Of a DNA stretch of 49,592 bases, positions 33,261 through 42,431 are shown piece by piece. The DNA comes from Piscirickettsiaceae bacterium (GTDB lineage Bacteria; Pseudomonadota; Gammaproteobacteria; Nitrosococcales; Methylophagaceae): the NCBI GenBank assembly GCA_013215825.1, contig JABSQN010000009.1, positions 1 through 49,592 of the forward strand, written 5' to 3'. Positions within the stretch are counted from its first letter, which is position 1. The number at the start of each line of letters is the position of its first letter. The notes beneath the pieces are model-generated. The model did not search any database. It was given only the letters and a program-made list of their open reading frames with translations, and had not been told where the DNA came from. Position numbers and translations under genes: made by a program.

Positions 33261-33411
33261 GGAAATTCAAGCCATTTTTGTCCATTATATCTTTCGTGCA
33301 AAGGTCTCAAAGTAAAGATAATATCACTTGAATAGGTTTATCGCCTTAATATCTCCATACATCGTGAATATGAGATAATGGCTATTTAAATACCCATAGC
33401 AGCAGGCAATT

Positions 33412-33984
33412 ATGAGCACTGAACAAACACTAATGAATCGTAGCAATTCCAGTTGTGAACTCTGCGGTTTAGACAATGGACTTACAGTCTATGAAATTCC
33501 ACCTAATAGTGATGCCAGCGCCGAGCAAGCGATCCTTGTTTGTGAAACCTGCTCTGAACAAATTAACAATCCTGACAAGATAGATGCCAATCACTGGCGT
33601 TGTCTTAATGATTCAATGTGGAATCAACAACCCGCAGTTCAAGTAATGGCTTGGCGCTTATTGACCCAGTTAAACACCGAAGCATGGGCACAAGACTTAT
33701 TAGAGATGCTTTACCTTGAAGATGATGTGAAGCAGTGGGCGCAGGCTATGGATTCTAGCGATGATGATAGTAATATTATCCACAAAGACAGCAATGGAGC
33801 AATCTTGCTGGGTGGAGACAGTGTGACATTAATCAAAGATCTTGATGTGAAAGGTGCTAACTTCACGGCTAAACGCGGCACCATGGTGAAGAATATATCT
33901 TTAACTGATAATCCAGAACAAATTGAAGGTCGCGTTAATGGCACTCGAATTGTTTTGCTGACGAAATTTTTGAAGAAGGCATAG
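33412..33984 (+). CDS. PhnA (YjdM) family zinc-ribbon protein
   Basis: The 190-residue product has an N-terminal zinc ribbon with C15/C18 (CELCGL) and C44/C47 (CETC). The C-terminal PhnA domain contains DSNGAILLGGDSVTLIKDLDVKGANFTAKRGTMVKNI and ends in the typical IEGRVNGTRIVLLTKFLKK. Despite the historical name, the family is not part of the phosphonate lyase, and its function is not settled. It stands alone, convergent with the YaiI-family gene. Confidence 0.92.
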   Translation: MSTEQTLMNRSNSSCELCGLDNGLTVYEIPPNSDASAEQAILVCETCSEQINNPDKIDANHWRCLNDSMWNQQPAVQVMAWRLLTQLNTEAWAQDLLEMLYLEDDVKQWAQAMDSSDDDSNIIHKDSNGAILLGGDSVTLIKDLDVKGANFTAKRGTMVKNISLTDNPEQIEGRVNGTRIVLLTKFLKKA

Positions 33985-33987
33985 TGG

Positions 33988-34024
33988 GTCGAGTTTTAAC
34001 TCGACATGTTGGACTCTAGTCCAA
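33988..34024. repeat. Tandem hairpins between convergent genes
   Basis: GTCGAGTT/AACTCGAC (33988-33995, 33998-34005) and TTGGACT/AGTCCAA (34009-34015, 34018-34024) form two adjacent short hairpins. They lack T tracts but sit exactly between two convergent stops, so they may slow polymerase or be a fragment of another dispersed repeat. Confidence 0.5.
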
Positions 34025-34025
34025 G

Positions 34026-34472
34026 CTACAGATGTTTAGTTAGAAACCGATCCAAACTATTGGCAAAGTTCTTTCGATCTGTCTGATTAAGCACCGCTGG
34101 CCCGCCGGTTTGTATCCCACTAGAACGCATTGTTTCCATAAAATCTCGCATGGTTAAACGCGCTTTTATATTATCGGTGGTGTACATCTCGCCTCGCGGA
34201 TTTAAGGCATGCCCACCTTTTTCAATTACTTCTGCTGCAAGTGGAATATCACCAGTGATCACTAAATCACCCGCTTCTAATCGTTGGACAATTTCATTAT
34301 CCGCCACATCAAAACCCTGTGTGACTTGTAGAAACGTAATATAAGGTGAAGGTGGAATGCGTATTGTGTGATTCGCGACCAAGGTCATCTCGACCTTGGT
34401 TCGCCCTGATGCTTTGAACAGAATTTCTTTAATAACAACTGGACAGGCATCCGCATCAACCCATATTTTCAT
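34026..34472 (-). CDS. YaiI/YqxD family protein (DUF188)
   Basis: The 148-residue protein matches the UPF0178/DUF188 family: N-terminal [18 protein letters not shown], the middle [31 protein letters not shown], and [13 protein letters not shown]. The acidic residues resemble a PIN-like nuclease core, but no activity is established. Single gene. Confidence 0.93.
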   Translation of the reverse strand: MKIWVDADACPVVIKEILFKASGRTKVEMTLVANHTIRIPPSPYITFLQVTQGFDVADNEIVQRLEAGDLVITGDIPLAAEVIEKGGHALNPRGEMYTTDNIKARLTMRDFMETMRSSGIQTGGPAVLNQTDRKNFANSLDRFLTKHL

Positions 34473-34519
34473 ATACTGACTAACAGGTCATTCTGCATCG
34501 TTCTAGACTCGCTCATCAA

Positions 34520-35836
34520 TCAGCTATTATTTCCTGAGCGACGTTGACCACTAAATTTTGCTGATGAATTTCCTGAGCGGCGCGGTCTGTTTTCACCGCG
34601 TTGTTGTGTTGGCTCTTTTCTCTGTCCACCATCTTGACTAGGTCTTCTCGCCTTTTTACCCTTCTTCGAGTTAGCTGAACCTAATTTTGTAATCGGCACA
34701 CTATGAACAGGCACAAAACCTACTTCAACATCACGCACTAAAGTTTGACGAATTAGATTTTCAATATCAGCCAAGAACTCAACTTCATCAGAACTCACCA
34801 AAGAAATCGCTTCACCTTCAGCACCGGCACGCCCTGTTCGACCAATACGATGTACATAATCTTCTGGTACATTAGGCAACTCAAAGTTAATTACATGAGG
34901 TAAATCGCTAATATCTATGCCACGTGCAGCAATATCTGTTGCCACTAAAACACGGATCTTGTTTTGTTTGAAATCAGCCAGTGCTCGCGTTCTTGCACCC
35001 TGACTTTTATTGCCATGAATAGCGGCGGCTGAAATACCAAACTGTTCTAACTTTTTAACAAGACGATTACAACCATGCTTGGTACGCATAAATACCAATA
35101 CTTGATTCCAATTATTCGTCCCTATCAAATGAATAAGTAGTTCGGTTTTTTTCGTTTTATCCACTTCAAACATGGATTGTTTAATGCCTTCCGCTGTTGT
35201 CTTTTGAGGACTGATTTCTATTTGGACAGGATTCTTTAAAAGACCTTGTGCTAATGTACGAATCTCACCTGAAAAGGTCGCTGAGAAGAGTAAGTTTTGT
35301 CTTGTTTTTGGCATATACGACATGATCTTGCGAATATCACGAATAAAGCCCATGTCCAACATACGATCAGCTTCATCTAATATTAAGATCTCAACATCTG
35401 AAAACTTCACGGCATTTTGATTATAAAGATCCATTAGTCGACCTGGTGTTGCTACCAAAATATCAACGCCACGGCGTAACTTCATCATTTGTGGATTAAT
35501 CTTTACACCACCGAATACAACGGCAGATCTTAGTGATAAGCCTTGTCCATATAGCACCACGCTATCGTGCACCTGAGCGGCTAATTCACGTGTTGGCGTT
35601 AATATCAGCGCACGAATATGATTAGGTCTAACGCGAGTGTCATTATCAAGAAGTTGTAATAAAGGCAGGGTAAAACTTGCGGTTTTTCCCGTTCCTGTTT
35701 GTGCCGCAGCCATAACATCACTACCGGTTAGAACAGCAGGGATTGCTTCCAATTGAATAGGTGAAGGCTCGGTATAACCTTTCGCCTCAACGGCACGAAG
35801 TAATGGATCAGAAAGTCCAAGAGAAGAAAATGACAT
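34520..35836 (-). CDS. DEAD-box RNA helicase (RhlE-like)
   Basis: An ATP-dependent RNA helicase of 438 residues with all motifs in order: Q motif ([14 protein letters not shown]), [29 protein letters not shown] ([13 protein letters not shown]), SAT, and [18 protein letters not shown] with [11 protein letters not shown] basic low-complexity tail follows (from about 395, rich in Arg, Gly, Ser, Gln), typical of RhlE. The start is ATG 35836 ([16 protein letters not shown]); an upstream TTG at 35851 is less likely. It lies 94 bases after the YhiN-type gene. Confidence 0.95.
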   Translation of the reverse strand: MSFSSLGLSDPLLRAVEAKGYTEPSPIQLEAIPAVLTGSDVMAAAQTGTGKTASFTLPLLQLLDNDTRVRPNHIRALILTPTRELAAQVHDSVVLYGQGLSLRSAVVFGGVKINPQMMKLRRGVDILVATPGRLMDLYNQNAVKFSDVEILILDEADRMLDMGFIRDIRKIMSYMPKTRQNLLFSATFSGEIRTLAQGLLKNPVQIEISPQKTTAEGIKQSMFEVDKTKKTELLIHLIGTNNWNQVLVFMRTKHGCNRLVKKLEQFGISAAAIHGNKSQGARTRALADFKQNKIRVLVATDIAARGIDISDLPHVINFELPNVPEDYVHRIGRTGRAGAEGEAISLVSSDEVEFLADIENLIRQTLVRDVEVGFVPVHSVPITKLGSANSKKGKKARRPSQDGGQRKEPTQQRGENRPRRSGNSSAKFSGQRRSGNNS

Positions 35837-35930
35837 AGTGAATAAACTCAATTAACAGTGAAGGTCTCGATGGAGAAATGCTTAATATCGAGATAAATAG
35901 GATTGTATGCCGCGTATTATAGCATTGATT

Positions 35931-37139
35931 TTAAACGAACAAACCGGCGCTATAGCCAGAAGACCATGCCCACTGAAAGTTATAGCCACCTAAATGACCA
36001 GTGACATCTAACACTTCACCAATAAAATAGAGGCCTGTCTGCTGCGTTGCTTCCATAGTTTTTGAGCTAATACCGTCCGTATCCACACCGCCCAATGTCA
36101 CCTCTGCGGTTCGATATCCTTCTGTTGCTGATGGCTTTAAACTCCAATTATTAATCTTTTCACCAATCATTCTTAACTGTTTATCGCTAAACTCTGCCAG
36201 TGGGCTTGCCGCTAAGTTTGACCACCATAAAATCTGTAATTCATTAACTAATGCCTTGGCTAGTTTTTTTGAAAGTAGTGTTTTTAATAACTGTTTTCCT
36301 TGCGTAACTTTGGCTTCAATTAGCCATTCCCCCGCATCAAGATAAGGTAACAAGTTAATACTCACTTCATCGCTAGGTAGCCAGTAGTTTGACACCTGCA
36401 ATACAACTGGCCCACTAACTCCACGATGGGTGAATAATAAATTTTCAGTAAATGTTTGTCCATTACAGCTTAAATCAACTTCTAATGCCAAGCCTGATAA
36501 CCGCTCACAAATACCTTTAATATAATCACTAAACATAAAAGGAACAAGACCTGCTCGACGCTCTGTTAAAGCCAAGCCAAACTGCTGAGCAATATCATAA
36601 CCAACACCGCTACCGCCCAAAGATGGGATTGATAATGCACCCGTTGCCACCACTAACGATTGGCTATTTAAAGTCTCAATTTTGCCGTTTTGTTTGATCT
36701 TAATGTAATAACCATCGGTATTCTTAACCGAAACAAACTCACAACTCGTTCTTATTTCCACACCTGATTGCTGGCATTCATCCAATAACATAGCCAAAAT
36801 TTCTTTGGCTGAATTCTTACAAAATTGCTGACTATGTTTTCGCTCTTCAACTTCAATACCATAACGTTCAACCATGGCAATAAAATCCCATTGGCTATAA
36901 CGCTTTAAAGCCGCTTTACAAAAATGTGAATTATTAGAAACAAAGTTGTCGGCCTCAACAATATGATTGGTAAAATTACACTTGCCACCGCCCGACATTA
37001 GAATTTTTTTACCGACTTTATTGGCTTTTTCAATCACCAATACCCGTCGACCTCGTTGGGCTGCCGTCATTGCGCACAATAATCCAGAGGCACCCGCACC
37101 TAAAATAATGACATCATAATTTTTTGAATCGGCTTGCAC
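35931..37139 (-). CDS. FAD-dependent oxidoreductase, HI0933/YhiN family
   Basis: The 402-residue flavoprotein has the dinucleotide-binding VIILGAGASGLLCAMTAA at the N terminus, the family signature KVGKKILMSGGGKCNFTN, the insert GGSGVGYDIAQQFG and the C-terminal GEVLDVTGHLGGYNFQWAWSSG. Its physiological substrate is unknown. It starts 16 bases after selO and may share its transcript. Confidence 0.95.
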   Translation of the reverse strand: MQADSKNYDVIILGAGASGLLCAMTAAQRGRRVLVIEKANKVGKKILMSGGGKCNFTNHIVEADNFVSNNSHFCKAALKRYSQWDFIAMVERYGIEVEERKHSQQFCKNSAKEILAMLLDECQQSGVEIRTSCEFVSVKNTDGYYIKIKQNGKIETLNSQSLVVATGALSIPSLGGSGVGYDIAQQFGLALTERRAGLVPFMFSDYIKGICERLSGLALEVDLSCNGQTFTENLLFTHRGVSGPVVLQVSNYWLPSDEVSINLLPYLDAGEWLIEAKVTQGKQLLKTLLSKKLAKALVNELQILWWSNLAASPLAEFSDKQLRMIGEKINNWSLKPSATEGYRTAEVTLGGVDTDGISSKTMEATQQTGLYFIGEVLDVTGHLGGYNFQWAWSSGYSAGLFV

Positions 37140-37155
37140 TGACTTTCCCTACAAT

Positions 37156-38748
37156 TTAAGAACTACACGACAGCATTGAGCAACCTGGCTTATGTCTTGC
37201 CCATTCAGGCCGTTTTTTTGCAAACTCTTCCTTGCCCACTTGTTCATCATAAGGATTACGAAGTAATACTAACAACTCATTAACCCTACTGTAATCACCC
37301 TGTTCAGCCAGCTCAATAGCTTGTTGAGCTAAATAGTTTCGAAGCACATATTTAGGATTAACCGCATTCATTTTCTCTTGCCGTTGTTGCTTATTAACGC
37401 CCTCTTTAGCCAGTCTTGTTATATATCGACGAAGCCAATTTACTATTTTTTCTTTATTATCACCAGTCAATTCTTCTGGCAAATAATAGGCATCCATCAA
37501 AGGAGAAATAAGATTTTCATCCAATTCATTAACATCATCACCGATGTCTGCCAATTTTCTAAAGAATATAGTCATATCCGTCTCTGTCACTTGCAAAACA
37601 GCGTGTAGATCTTTGATTAACACCACATCTTCCTCACCCACTAAGTGCTCAAAGCCTAATTTCTGAGCCATCATTAAATGGTAACTGTCTTCATAATCTT
37701 GTGAATAGTTAGCTAGAATCTGTTCCAGAACTTTGGTGTCTTCAATAAGAGGAACCAATGCTTGAGCTAATTGCATTAAGTTCCACAAAGCAATAGAGGG
37801 TTGATTGCCAAAACGATAACGTCGACCACTCGCATCGGTTGTATTAGGTGTCCAATCTGGATCATAATCTTCTAGCCAGCCATAAGGACCATAATCTATG
37901 GTCAAACCTAGGATCGACATATTATCGGTATTCATCACGCCATGAACAAAACCAACGCGCTGCCAGTGAACAATCATCGTGATTGTTCTTTCACAAACTT
38001 CCTCAAACCATTGTAAATAAACTTCTTTTGAAGGCGGTCCAAGATGTGGAAAATCTGTGCGAATCGTGTAGTCGACAAATGTTTGTAATAAATCAATTTC
38101 CCTGCGTGATGCAAAGATCTGAACACTGCCAAAACGAGTAAACGATGGCGCAACTCGACAAACAATCGCACCCAACTCACTTTTAGGACGACCATCATAA
38201 AACATATCTCGAACCACATGTTCGCCTGTCAAAATAAGACTCAAAGCTCGCGTTGTCGGCACCCCTAAATGATACATTGACTCACTACATAGAAACTCGC
38301 GAACAGATGATCGCAACACCGCTAATCCATCCGCCGTTCGACTATATGGTGTTGGACCGGCGCCTTTTAATTGTAAAACCGACCGCTTACCTGCCGAATT
38401 GACTACTTCAGCTAAATTAATCGCCCGACCATCACCCAACTGACCCGCCCAATTACCAAACTGATGACCACCATAGCAAGTAGCATAAGGATCCATTTCT
38501 GCCAGAACCTTATTGCCAGAGAACACTTCTACAAATTGCTGAGATTCACAATACGCTTTTGATAACTCCAACTCTGCCGCAACATCTTCTGCATAGGAAA
38601 CCAAACTCGGTTGAGAGACTTTTTGAGGAAGCACGCGTGAAAAACACGCCCCTAAAACTTGTCGCCGAATATTATCGGTTTCAAAATCAGCAGGTAGCTC
38701 CCGAGTAAATCGGTTATCAAAGCGTAGTTCATCGAGTTTTTTCAACAT
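37156..38748 (-). CDS. selO: Protein adenylyltransferase SelO (YdiU)
   Basis: A pseudokinase-fold enzyme that AMPylates proteins in redox homeostasis (established for E. coli and human homologues). It has 530 residues. Features are YGGHQFGNWAGQLGDGRAI, LQLKGAGPTPYSRTADG, SSVREFLCSE, GFVHGVMNTDNMSILGLTIDYGPYGW with the catalytic Asp, and a C-terminal CSMLSCSS. The final Cys replaces the selenocysteine of some homologues. It lies in a closely spaced leftward run. Confidence 0.96.
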   Translation of the reverse strand: MLKKLDELRFDNRFTRELPADFETDNIRRQVLGACFSRVLPQKVSQPSLVSYAEDVAAELELSKAYCESQQFVEVFSGNKVLAEMDPYATCYGGHQFGNWAGQLGDGRAINLAEVVNSAGKRSVLQLKGAGPTPYSRTADGLAVLRSSVREFLCSESMYHLGVPTTRALSLILTGEHVVRDMFYDGRPKSELGAIVCRVAPSFTRFGSVQIFASRREIDLLQTFVDYTIRTDFPHLGPPSKEVYLQWFEEVCERTITMIVHWQRVGFVHGVMNTDNMSILGLTIDYGPYGWLEDYDPDWTPNTTDASGRRYRFGNQPSIALWNLMQLAQALVPLIEDTKVLEQILANYSQDYEDSYHLMMAQKLGFEHLVGEEDVVLIKDLHAVLQVTETDMTIFFRKLADIGDDVNELDENLISPLMDAYYLPEELTGDNKEKIVNWLRRYITRLAKEGVNKQQRQEKMNAVNPKYVLRNYLAQQAIELAEQGDYSRVNELLVLLRNPYDEQVGKEEFAKKRPEWARHKPGCSMLSCSS

Positions 38749-38786
38749 CGTCTTGCCATTATTTTAATACAGGTGCGACGAAAACA

Positions 38787-39197
38787 TTAAGCAAATTGAA
38801 TTAAGTCACCCGCCCTATCAAAGGCCAAATAACGTGATAAATCACCACCATTTTCGACCATTTGCACCATCATCTTAAGTTGCAAATCTATCTCTGTCGC
38901 GGCAGGCATAGACTCACCAACACCCGAAAGACACGCAACCAAAACAATTTGCCAGTCTTGCTCCATATTCTTTGACTCTTCAAATAAATCAGCAAAAGTC
39001 GTTAAGTCGCCTAAGGCTTTATCAACACACATAAGAGGTTGTAAAACACCTCCTTTGCCAGCCTGAAAACTCTGTTCCTCATTACCTTCGTGATCTTTCG
39101 GTAGCGATGATTTTAAAAAAGTAAATAAGAAACGTTGTGCTTCTTGTTGTTCTCTACCCACCATTAACAGGGTTTCATAATTAATAATATCAACCAT
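38787..39197 (-). CDS. Conserved hypothetical protein
   Basis: A 136-residue acidic soluble protein with no signal peptide. Visible blocks are VGREQQEAQRFLFTFLKSSLP, GGVLQPLMCVDKALGDLTTF and a C-terminal FDRAGDLIQF. Similar proteins are, as I recall, sometimes labelled 'ribonucleotide reductase subunit alpha', but nothing here supports that: it lacks the size and the active-site cysteines of such an enzyme. It lies 37 bases downstream of the DGC gene and 38 bases upstream of selO. Confidence 0.75.
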   Translation of the reverse strand: MVDIINYETLLMVGREQQEAQRFLFTFLKSSLPKDHEGNEEQSFQAGKGGVLQPLMCVDKALGDLTTFADLFEESKNMEQDWQIVLVACLSGVGESMPAATEIDLQLKMMVQMVENGGDLSRYLAFDRAGDLIQFA

Positions 39198-39234
39198 TTT
39201 TCTTTTTATTATCCTTCACTTAGTAAATTATAGT

Positions 39235-39600
39235 TTAATTAAGATCGGCTATTACTCTAGCTTTAATATCACTGACATCTGAAAATACAAAGTCCATATG
39301 ATACTGTTTCTTAATGCCATATTCTGTCAATGTGTAATGATAGGTCGACGTTATATTATGCTGCGCAAGGCTATTTTTTACACAATGCAATGCACAACCA
39401 TCTAAAGCAATTATTTCACGTCCTGACTTTGCTTTTTTTATGATAGATGCAATTCCACCACCAATACCAGCGATGCAAGACATTTCTGCACGCTGTTCAC
39501 GATCTAACTCAATAGCAACTTGATTGGCTAATTGAGCAATATTAGAACAGCCTGAACAAGAATAAATTAAAGGTAGTTTTTTGACCGCTTTATTCGTCAT
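39235..39600 (-). CDS. DGC-domain putative zinc-binding protein
   Basis: The 121-residue product has Cys at 15 and 18 (YSCSGCSN), C42, the DGC motif at 67-69 (ALDGCALHC) and C73, as in the DGC family of putative metal-binding proteins. Function unknown; members often occur beside redox or metal genes. It starts 16 bases after fbp, suggesting co-transcription. Confidence 0.85.
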   Translation of the reverse strand: MTNKAVKKLPLIYSCSGCSNIAQLANQVAIELDREQRAEMSCIAGIGGGIASIIKKAKSGREIIALDGCALHCVKNSLAQHNITSTYHYTLTEYGIKKQYHMDFVFSDVSDIKARVIADLN

Positions 39601-39616
39601 AACATGCTTCTTAAAT

Positions 39617-40627
39617 TTAAGTCATCTTATGATATGAAACCACCCGTTCAACTTCATTCTTCGAACCCAAAATAACGGGCACTCGCTGGTGAATATCCTT
39701 CGCCTGAATATCCATAATACGCTCATATCCAGTTGAACTAACGCCGCCTGCTTGCTCCACAATAAAACTCATTGGACTGGCTTCATACATTAACCGTAAC
39801 TTGCCGCCATTAGTCGACGATTTATTATCGATGGGATACATAAAGATACCGCCACGAGTTAACACCCGATAGACTTCCGCCACCATTGAGGCCACCCACC
39901 GCATATTGAAATTTTTCTCACGCTCACCATCAACACCTTGTATACACTCTTCCACATAGCGTTGTATCGGCTCTTCCCAGAAGCGTTGATTTGACATATT
40001 AATGGCAAATTCAGCAGTGTCTTCAGGAATTATCATATTCGGATGAGTCAAAATAAACTCACCGACATCTTGATCTAAAGTAAAGCCATTTACGCCATTA
40101 CCCGTTGTTAAAATCATCATCGTCGCCGGACCATAAACACAAAAACCAGCACAGATTTGCTCCGTGCCTTTTTGCATAAAGTCTTCAACTGTTGGCGTAG
40201 TGACACCTTCCGGACAGCGTAAAATTGAAAAGATCGTACCTACCGATAGATTAATATCAATATTCGACGAGCCATCAAGGGGATCAAAGGCAATTAAATA
40301 TTTACCCTTAGGTTGATCATCTGGAATTTGAATAATTTCTTCAATTTCCTCTGACGCCATGCCAGCTAAGTGACCCGTCCAATTCAAAGCATCAACCATC
40401 ACATCATTAGTAATAATATCGAGTTCTTTTTGAACCTCACCTTGTACGTTTTCCGTTTCAGCCACACCAGAAATACCGATGATGGCACTACGATTAACTA
40501 AGTGAGATATTCTTTTACAGGCACTAACGATATCATTTAATAACCCCGTCATTTCACCCGTTGAATTTGAGTGAGCGCGTTGTTCTTCAATAATAAATTG
40601 TGTTATTGATTTACCTGTATCTGACAT
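39617..40627 (-). CDS. fbp: Fructose-1,6-bisphosphatase class 1
   Basis: Converts fructose-1,6-bisphosphate to fructose-6-phosphate. At 336 residues it shows the metal and substrate site [22 protein letters not shown] and the later [38 protein letters not shown] good AGGAGAG site precedes the ATG. It lies 95 bases after fhcC, with a palindromic repeat between. In a methylotroph it feeds formaldehyde-fixing sugar cycles and gluconeogenesis. Confidence 0.97.
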   Translation of the reverse strand: MSDTGKSITQFIIEEQRAHSNSTGEMTGLLNDIVSACKRISHLVNRSAIIGISGVAETENVQGEVQKELDIITNDVMVDALNWTGHLAGMASEEIEEIIQIPDDQPKGKYLIAFDPLDGSSNIDINLSVGTIFSILRCPEGVTTPTVEDFMQKGTEQICAGFCVYGPATMMILTTGNGVNGFTLDQDVGEFILTHPNMIIPEDTAEFAINMSNQRFWEEPIQRYVEECIQGVDGEREKNFNMRWVASMVAEVYRVLTRGGIFMYPIDNKSSTNGGKLRLMYEASPMSFIVEQAGGVSSTGYERIMDIQAKDIHQRVPVILGSKNEVERVVSYHKMT

Positions 40628-40656
40628 GATGTACTCTCCTTACATTATCAAAGATA

Positions 40657-40716
40657 TTTCACCACAGCGACACAGTGAAAACTTTAATCTCTGTTCCCTT
40701 TGTGTGCCTGTGGTTT
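40657..40716. repeat. Imperfect palindromic repeat between fhcC and fbp
   Basis: The left arm TTTCACCACAGCGACACAGT and right arm TTTGTGTGCCTGTGGTTT are imperfect inverted copies. The pattern resembles the ACCACAGAG/CTCTGTGGT repeats found in many proteobacterial intergenic regions (from memory). It occupies most of the fhcC-fbp gap and probably separates the two transcripts or marks a processing point. Confidence 0.5.
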
Positions 40717-40722
40717 GTTTTT

Positions 40723-41538
40723 TTAAATCTTAACTAAAATCTCACCCATACCAATACCGCCTAGATCACCGGCATAACGTTGTACACGTGAAAAAACCTC
40801 TAAATCAGAAAACTTAGAGTCTAACGTCTTAAACGATCTCAGCATGAGTGGTAAAAATGCTAATGTGTGTGAACCACAATCATTAAAGTTAGCGCCGATA
40901 CCTTTTGATGGTGTCTGCATTAACAATACTGTGCCACGCTTCATGCCATAGCCTAAATGAGCACCCACATCACCTAATACAGCGATAGTGCCTGAAATCA
41001 TTCTACCTGCACAATAATCACCGGCATTACCTTCGATTAGGATGTATCCACGGCGCATATGATCACCTGTTCTAGCACCAGAATTACCTGTGATAATCAC
41101 TGTACCGCCGGTCATGCCATTTTTATAGCCTGGTCTTGCTCCACCAATAAACTCGCCAGCATTGCCGTTGATTTTAATCTGTCCAGACTTCATTTCACAA
41201 GCAGTATAAATACCCGTATCACCTGTTACTTCAATTTCGCCACCATCTAAGAATAAACCTAAATAACCACCGACATTGCCTTCAACCGTGATTTTACCTA
41301 AGGTCATATTTCGACCAATAAAATCTAATTTATCTGTCGAATTTACAAATCTAATTTCTGAAGAATCATCACCAGAAATATCGAATAAACTATCAACACG
41401 TTCGGTAGCATTACCAATAACCAGTTCAATAGCAGCAATTTCAGAGGCTGATTTATCAGCTAACAAGTCAGACGTTAATGGCGAGCAATCAATACGTTGT
41501 TTTGCCGTGGTGTTTAATGTAAACATTAAAGCGCTCAT
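40723..41538 (-). CDS. fhcC: Formylmethanofuran dehydrogenase subunit C (formyltransferase/hydrolase complex)
   Basis: The 271-residue subunit of the bacterial formyltransferase/hydrolase complex. It is built largely from the GXGXG right-handed helix (repeats such as TVEGNVGGYLG, KINGNAGEFIG, IITGNSGARTG, IEGNAGDYCAG, VLGDVGAHLG), the same fold as the GltB C terminus. It scaffolds the complex with FhcA, FhcB and Ftr. Its ATG overlaps the ftr stop (ATGA). Confidence 0.96.
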   Translation of the reverse strand: MSALMFTLNTTAKQRIDCSPLTSDLLADKSASEIAAIELVIGNATERVDSLFDISGDDSSEIRFVNSTDKLDFIGRNMTLGKITVEGNVGGYLGLFLDGGEIEVTGDTGIYTACEMKSGQIKINGNAGEFIGGARPGYKNGMTGGTVIITGNSGARTGDHMRRGYILIEGNAGDYCAGRMISGTIAVLGDVGAHLGYGMKRGTVLLMQTPSKGIGANFNDCGSHTLAFLPLMLRSFKTLDSKFSDLEVFSRVQRYAGDLGGIGMGEILVKI

Positions 41539-42431
41539 GCCATTATCTCCTGCAAGTGGAAGTGGAATGGACCAAGTTTACCGCCATAGTTACCAGCACT
41601 AATTCGACGAATACCATTCTCGGCACCTAGATCACATACTGCCTGAATACCCACTCGCATGGCGATATCAATATCTTCCTTGGTTAAGCCATCAATAACA
41701 ATTTCCATAACTGATTCAACTTCAGGCGATAAGTCACTTTTGGTTTGGCCTTTTAATGTGGGGCAAAACGCATCATTAGTTGATGCATTCAGTGCTTTGA
41801 ATTTTGAACCTACTTTTGAACCTGATCGAACCACGCCACCCGGGAATGGCATAATGACATTCGGACATTTTTTCATTTCAATAACAGCCGCTTCACAGGC
41901 AATTAACGCTTGCTCTTGAGATTCAGCTAAAACAAGAAAGTTACCCCCACCCACCGCAGCTTGAACACCTGTTTTTTCTTGGGTTAAGAACTCGCCATCC
42001 ATCACTGGAATACGCCAATAACGTTTGCCATCAATCATTTTTGAAATTTGAAAACCATCACCAAAGAAGCGTAGATTTTGACCTAATGCAATTTCAGTGT
42101 CACTTTCTAAACCTGAAAACAACGCTGATGTAGGCGACGTAAGTACACACTGACCTGCGCGAGTTTCAACTTGTTTTGCTAGGCTTTTACCACCCATAGC
42201 AAAGATTAAAATTGATACGCCTGGGCGACCATCCGGTGTTTCACTGGGATCTAATACTTTTTCAATACCCGCTTCACAACCACACGCAATAACCGAGGTC
42301 GCGAATCCCGTAAAGGTTTGTGCTGAAATCATTGCCCATTTTGCATTGAGGGCAGTAATAATTAAACGCGTCGCTTTCATCGGGAAGGCTTCTGCAAAGG
42401 TTTCATCAATTGTTACACCATTGATAATCAT
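41535..42431 (-). CDS. ftr: Formylmethanofuran-tetrahydromethanopterin formyltransferase
   Basis: Also called FhcD. It transfers the formyl group between 5-formyl-H4MPT and methanofuran, and in bacteria it works in the oxidative direction. At 298 residues it is full length, with the N-terminal INGVTIDETFAEAFPMKATRLIITA, CGCEAGIEK and the C-terminal GNYGGKLGPFHFHL. It overlaps fhcA and fhcC by 4 bases on either side. Confidence 0.97.
   Translation of the reverse strand: MIINGVTIDETFAEAFPMKATRLIITALNAKWAMISAQTFTGFATSVIACGCEAGIEKVLDPSETPDGRPGVSILIFAMGGKSLAKQVETRAGQCVLTSPTSALFSGLESDTEIALGQNLRFFGDGFQISKMIDGKRYWRIPVMDGEFLTQEKTGVQAAVGGGNFLVLAESQEQALIACEAAVIEMKKCPNVIMPFPGGVVRSGSKVGSKFKALNASTNDAFCPTLKGQTKSDLSPEVESVMEIVIDGLTKEDIDIAMRVGIQAVCDLGAENGIRRISAGNYGGKLGPFHFHLQEIMA

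Noticed and set aside
33412-33984. PhnA-family gene as evidence of phosphonate degradation
   Set aside because: The family is named from an old association; no C-P lyase genes are present here.
38787-39197. Ribonucleotide reductase alpha subunit
   Set aside because: At 136 residues without the catalytic cysteines it cannot be the reductase; only a label on similar proteins suggested it.
40716-40740. T-rich run after fhcC as intrinsic terminator
   Set aside because: On the fhcC strand the run is A, not T, and the adjacent palindrome is imperfect, so it does not form a standard terminator in that direction.
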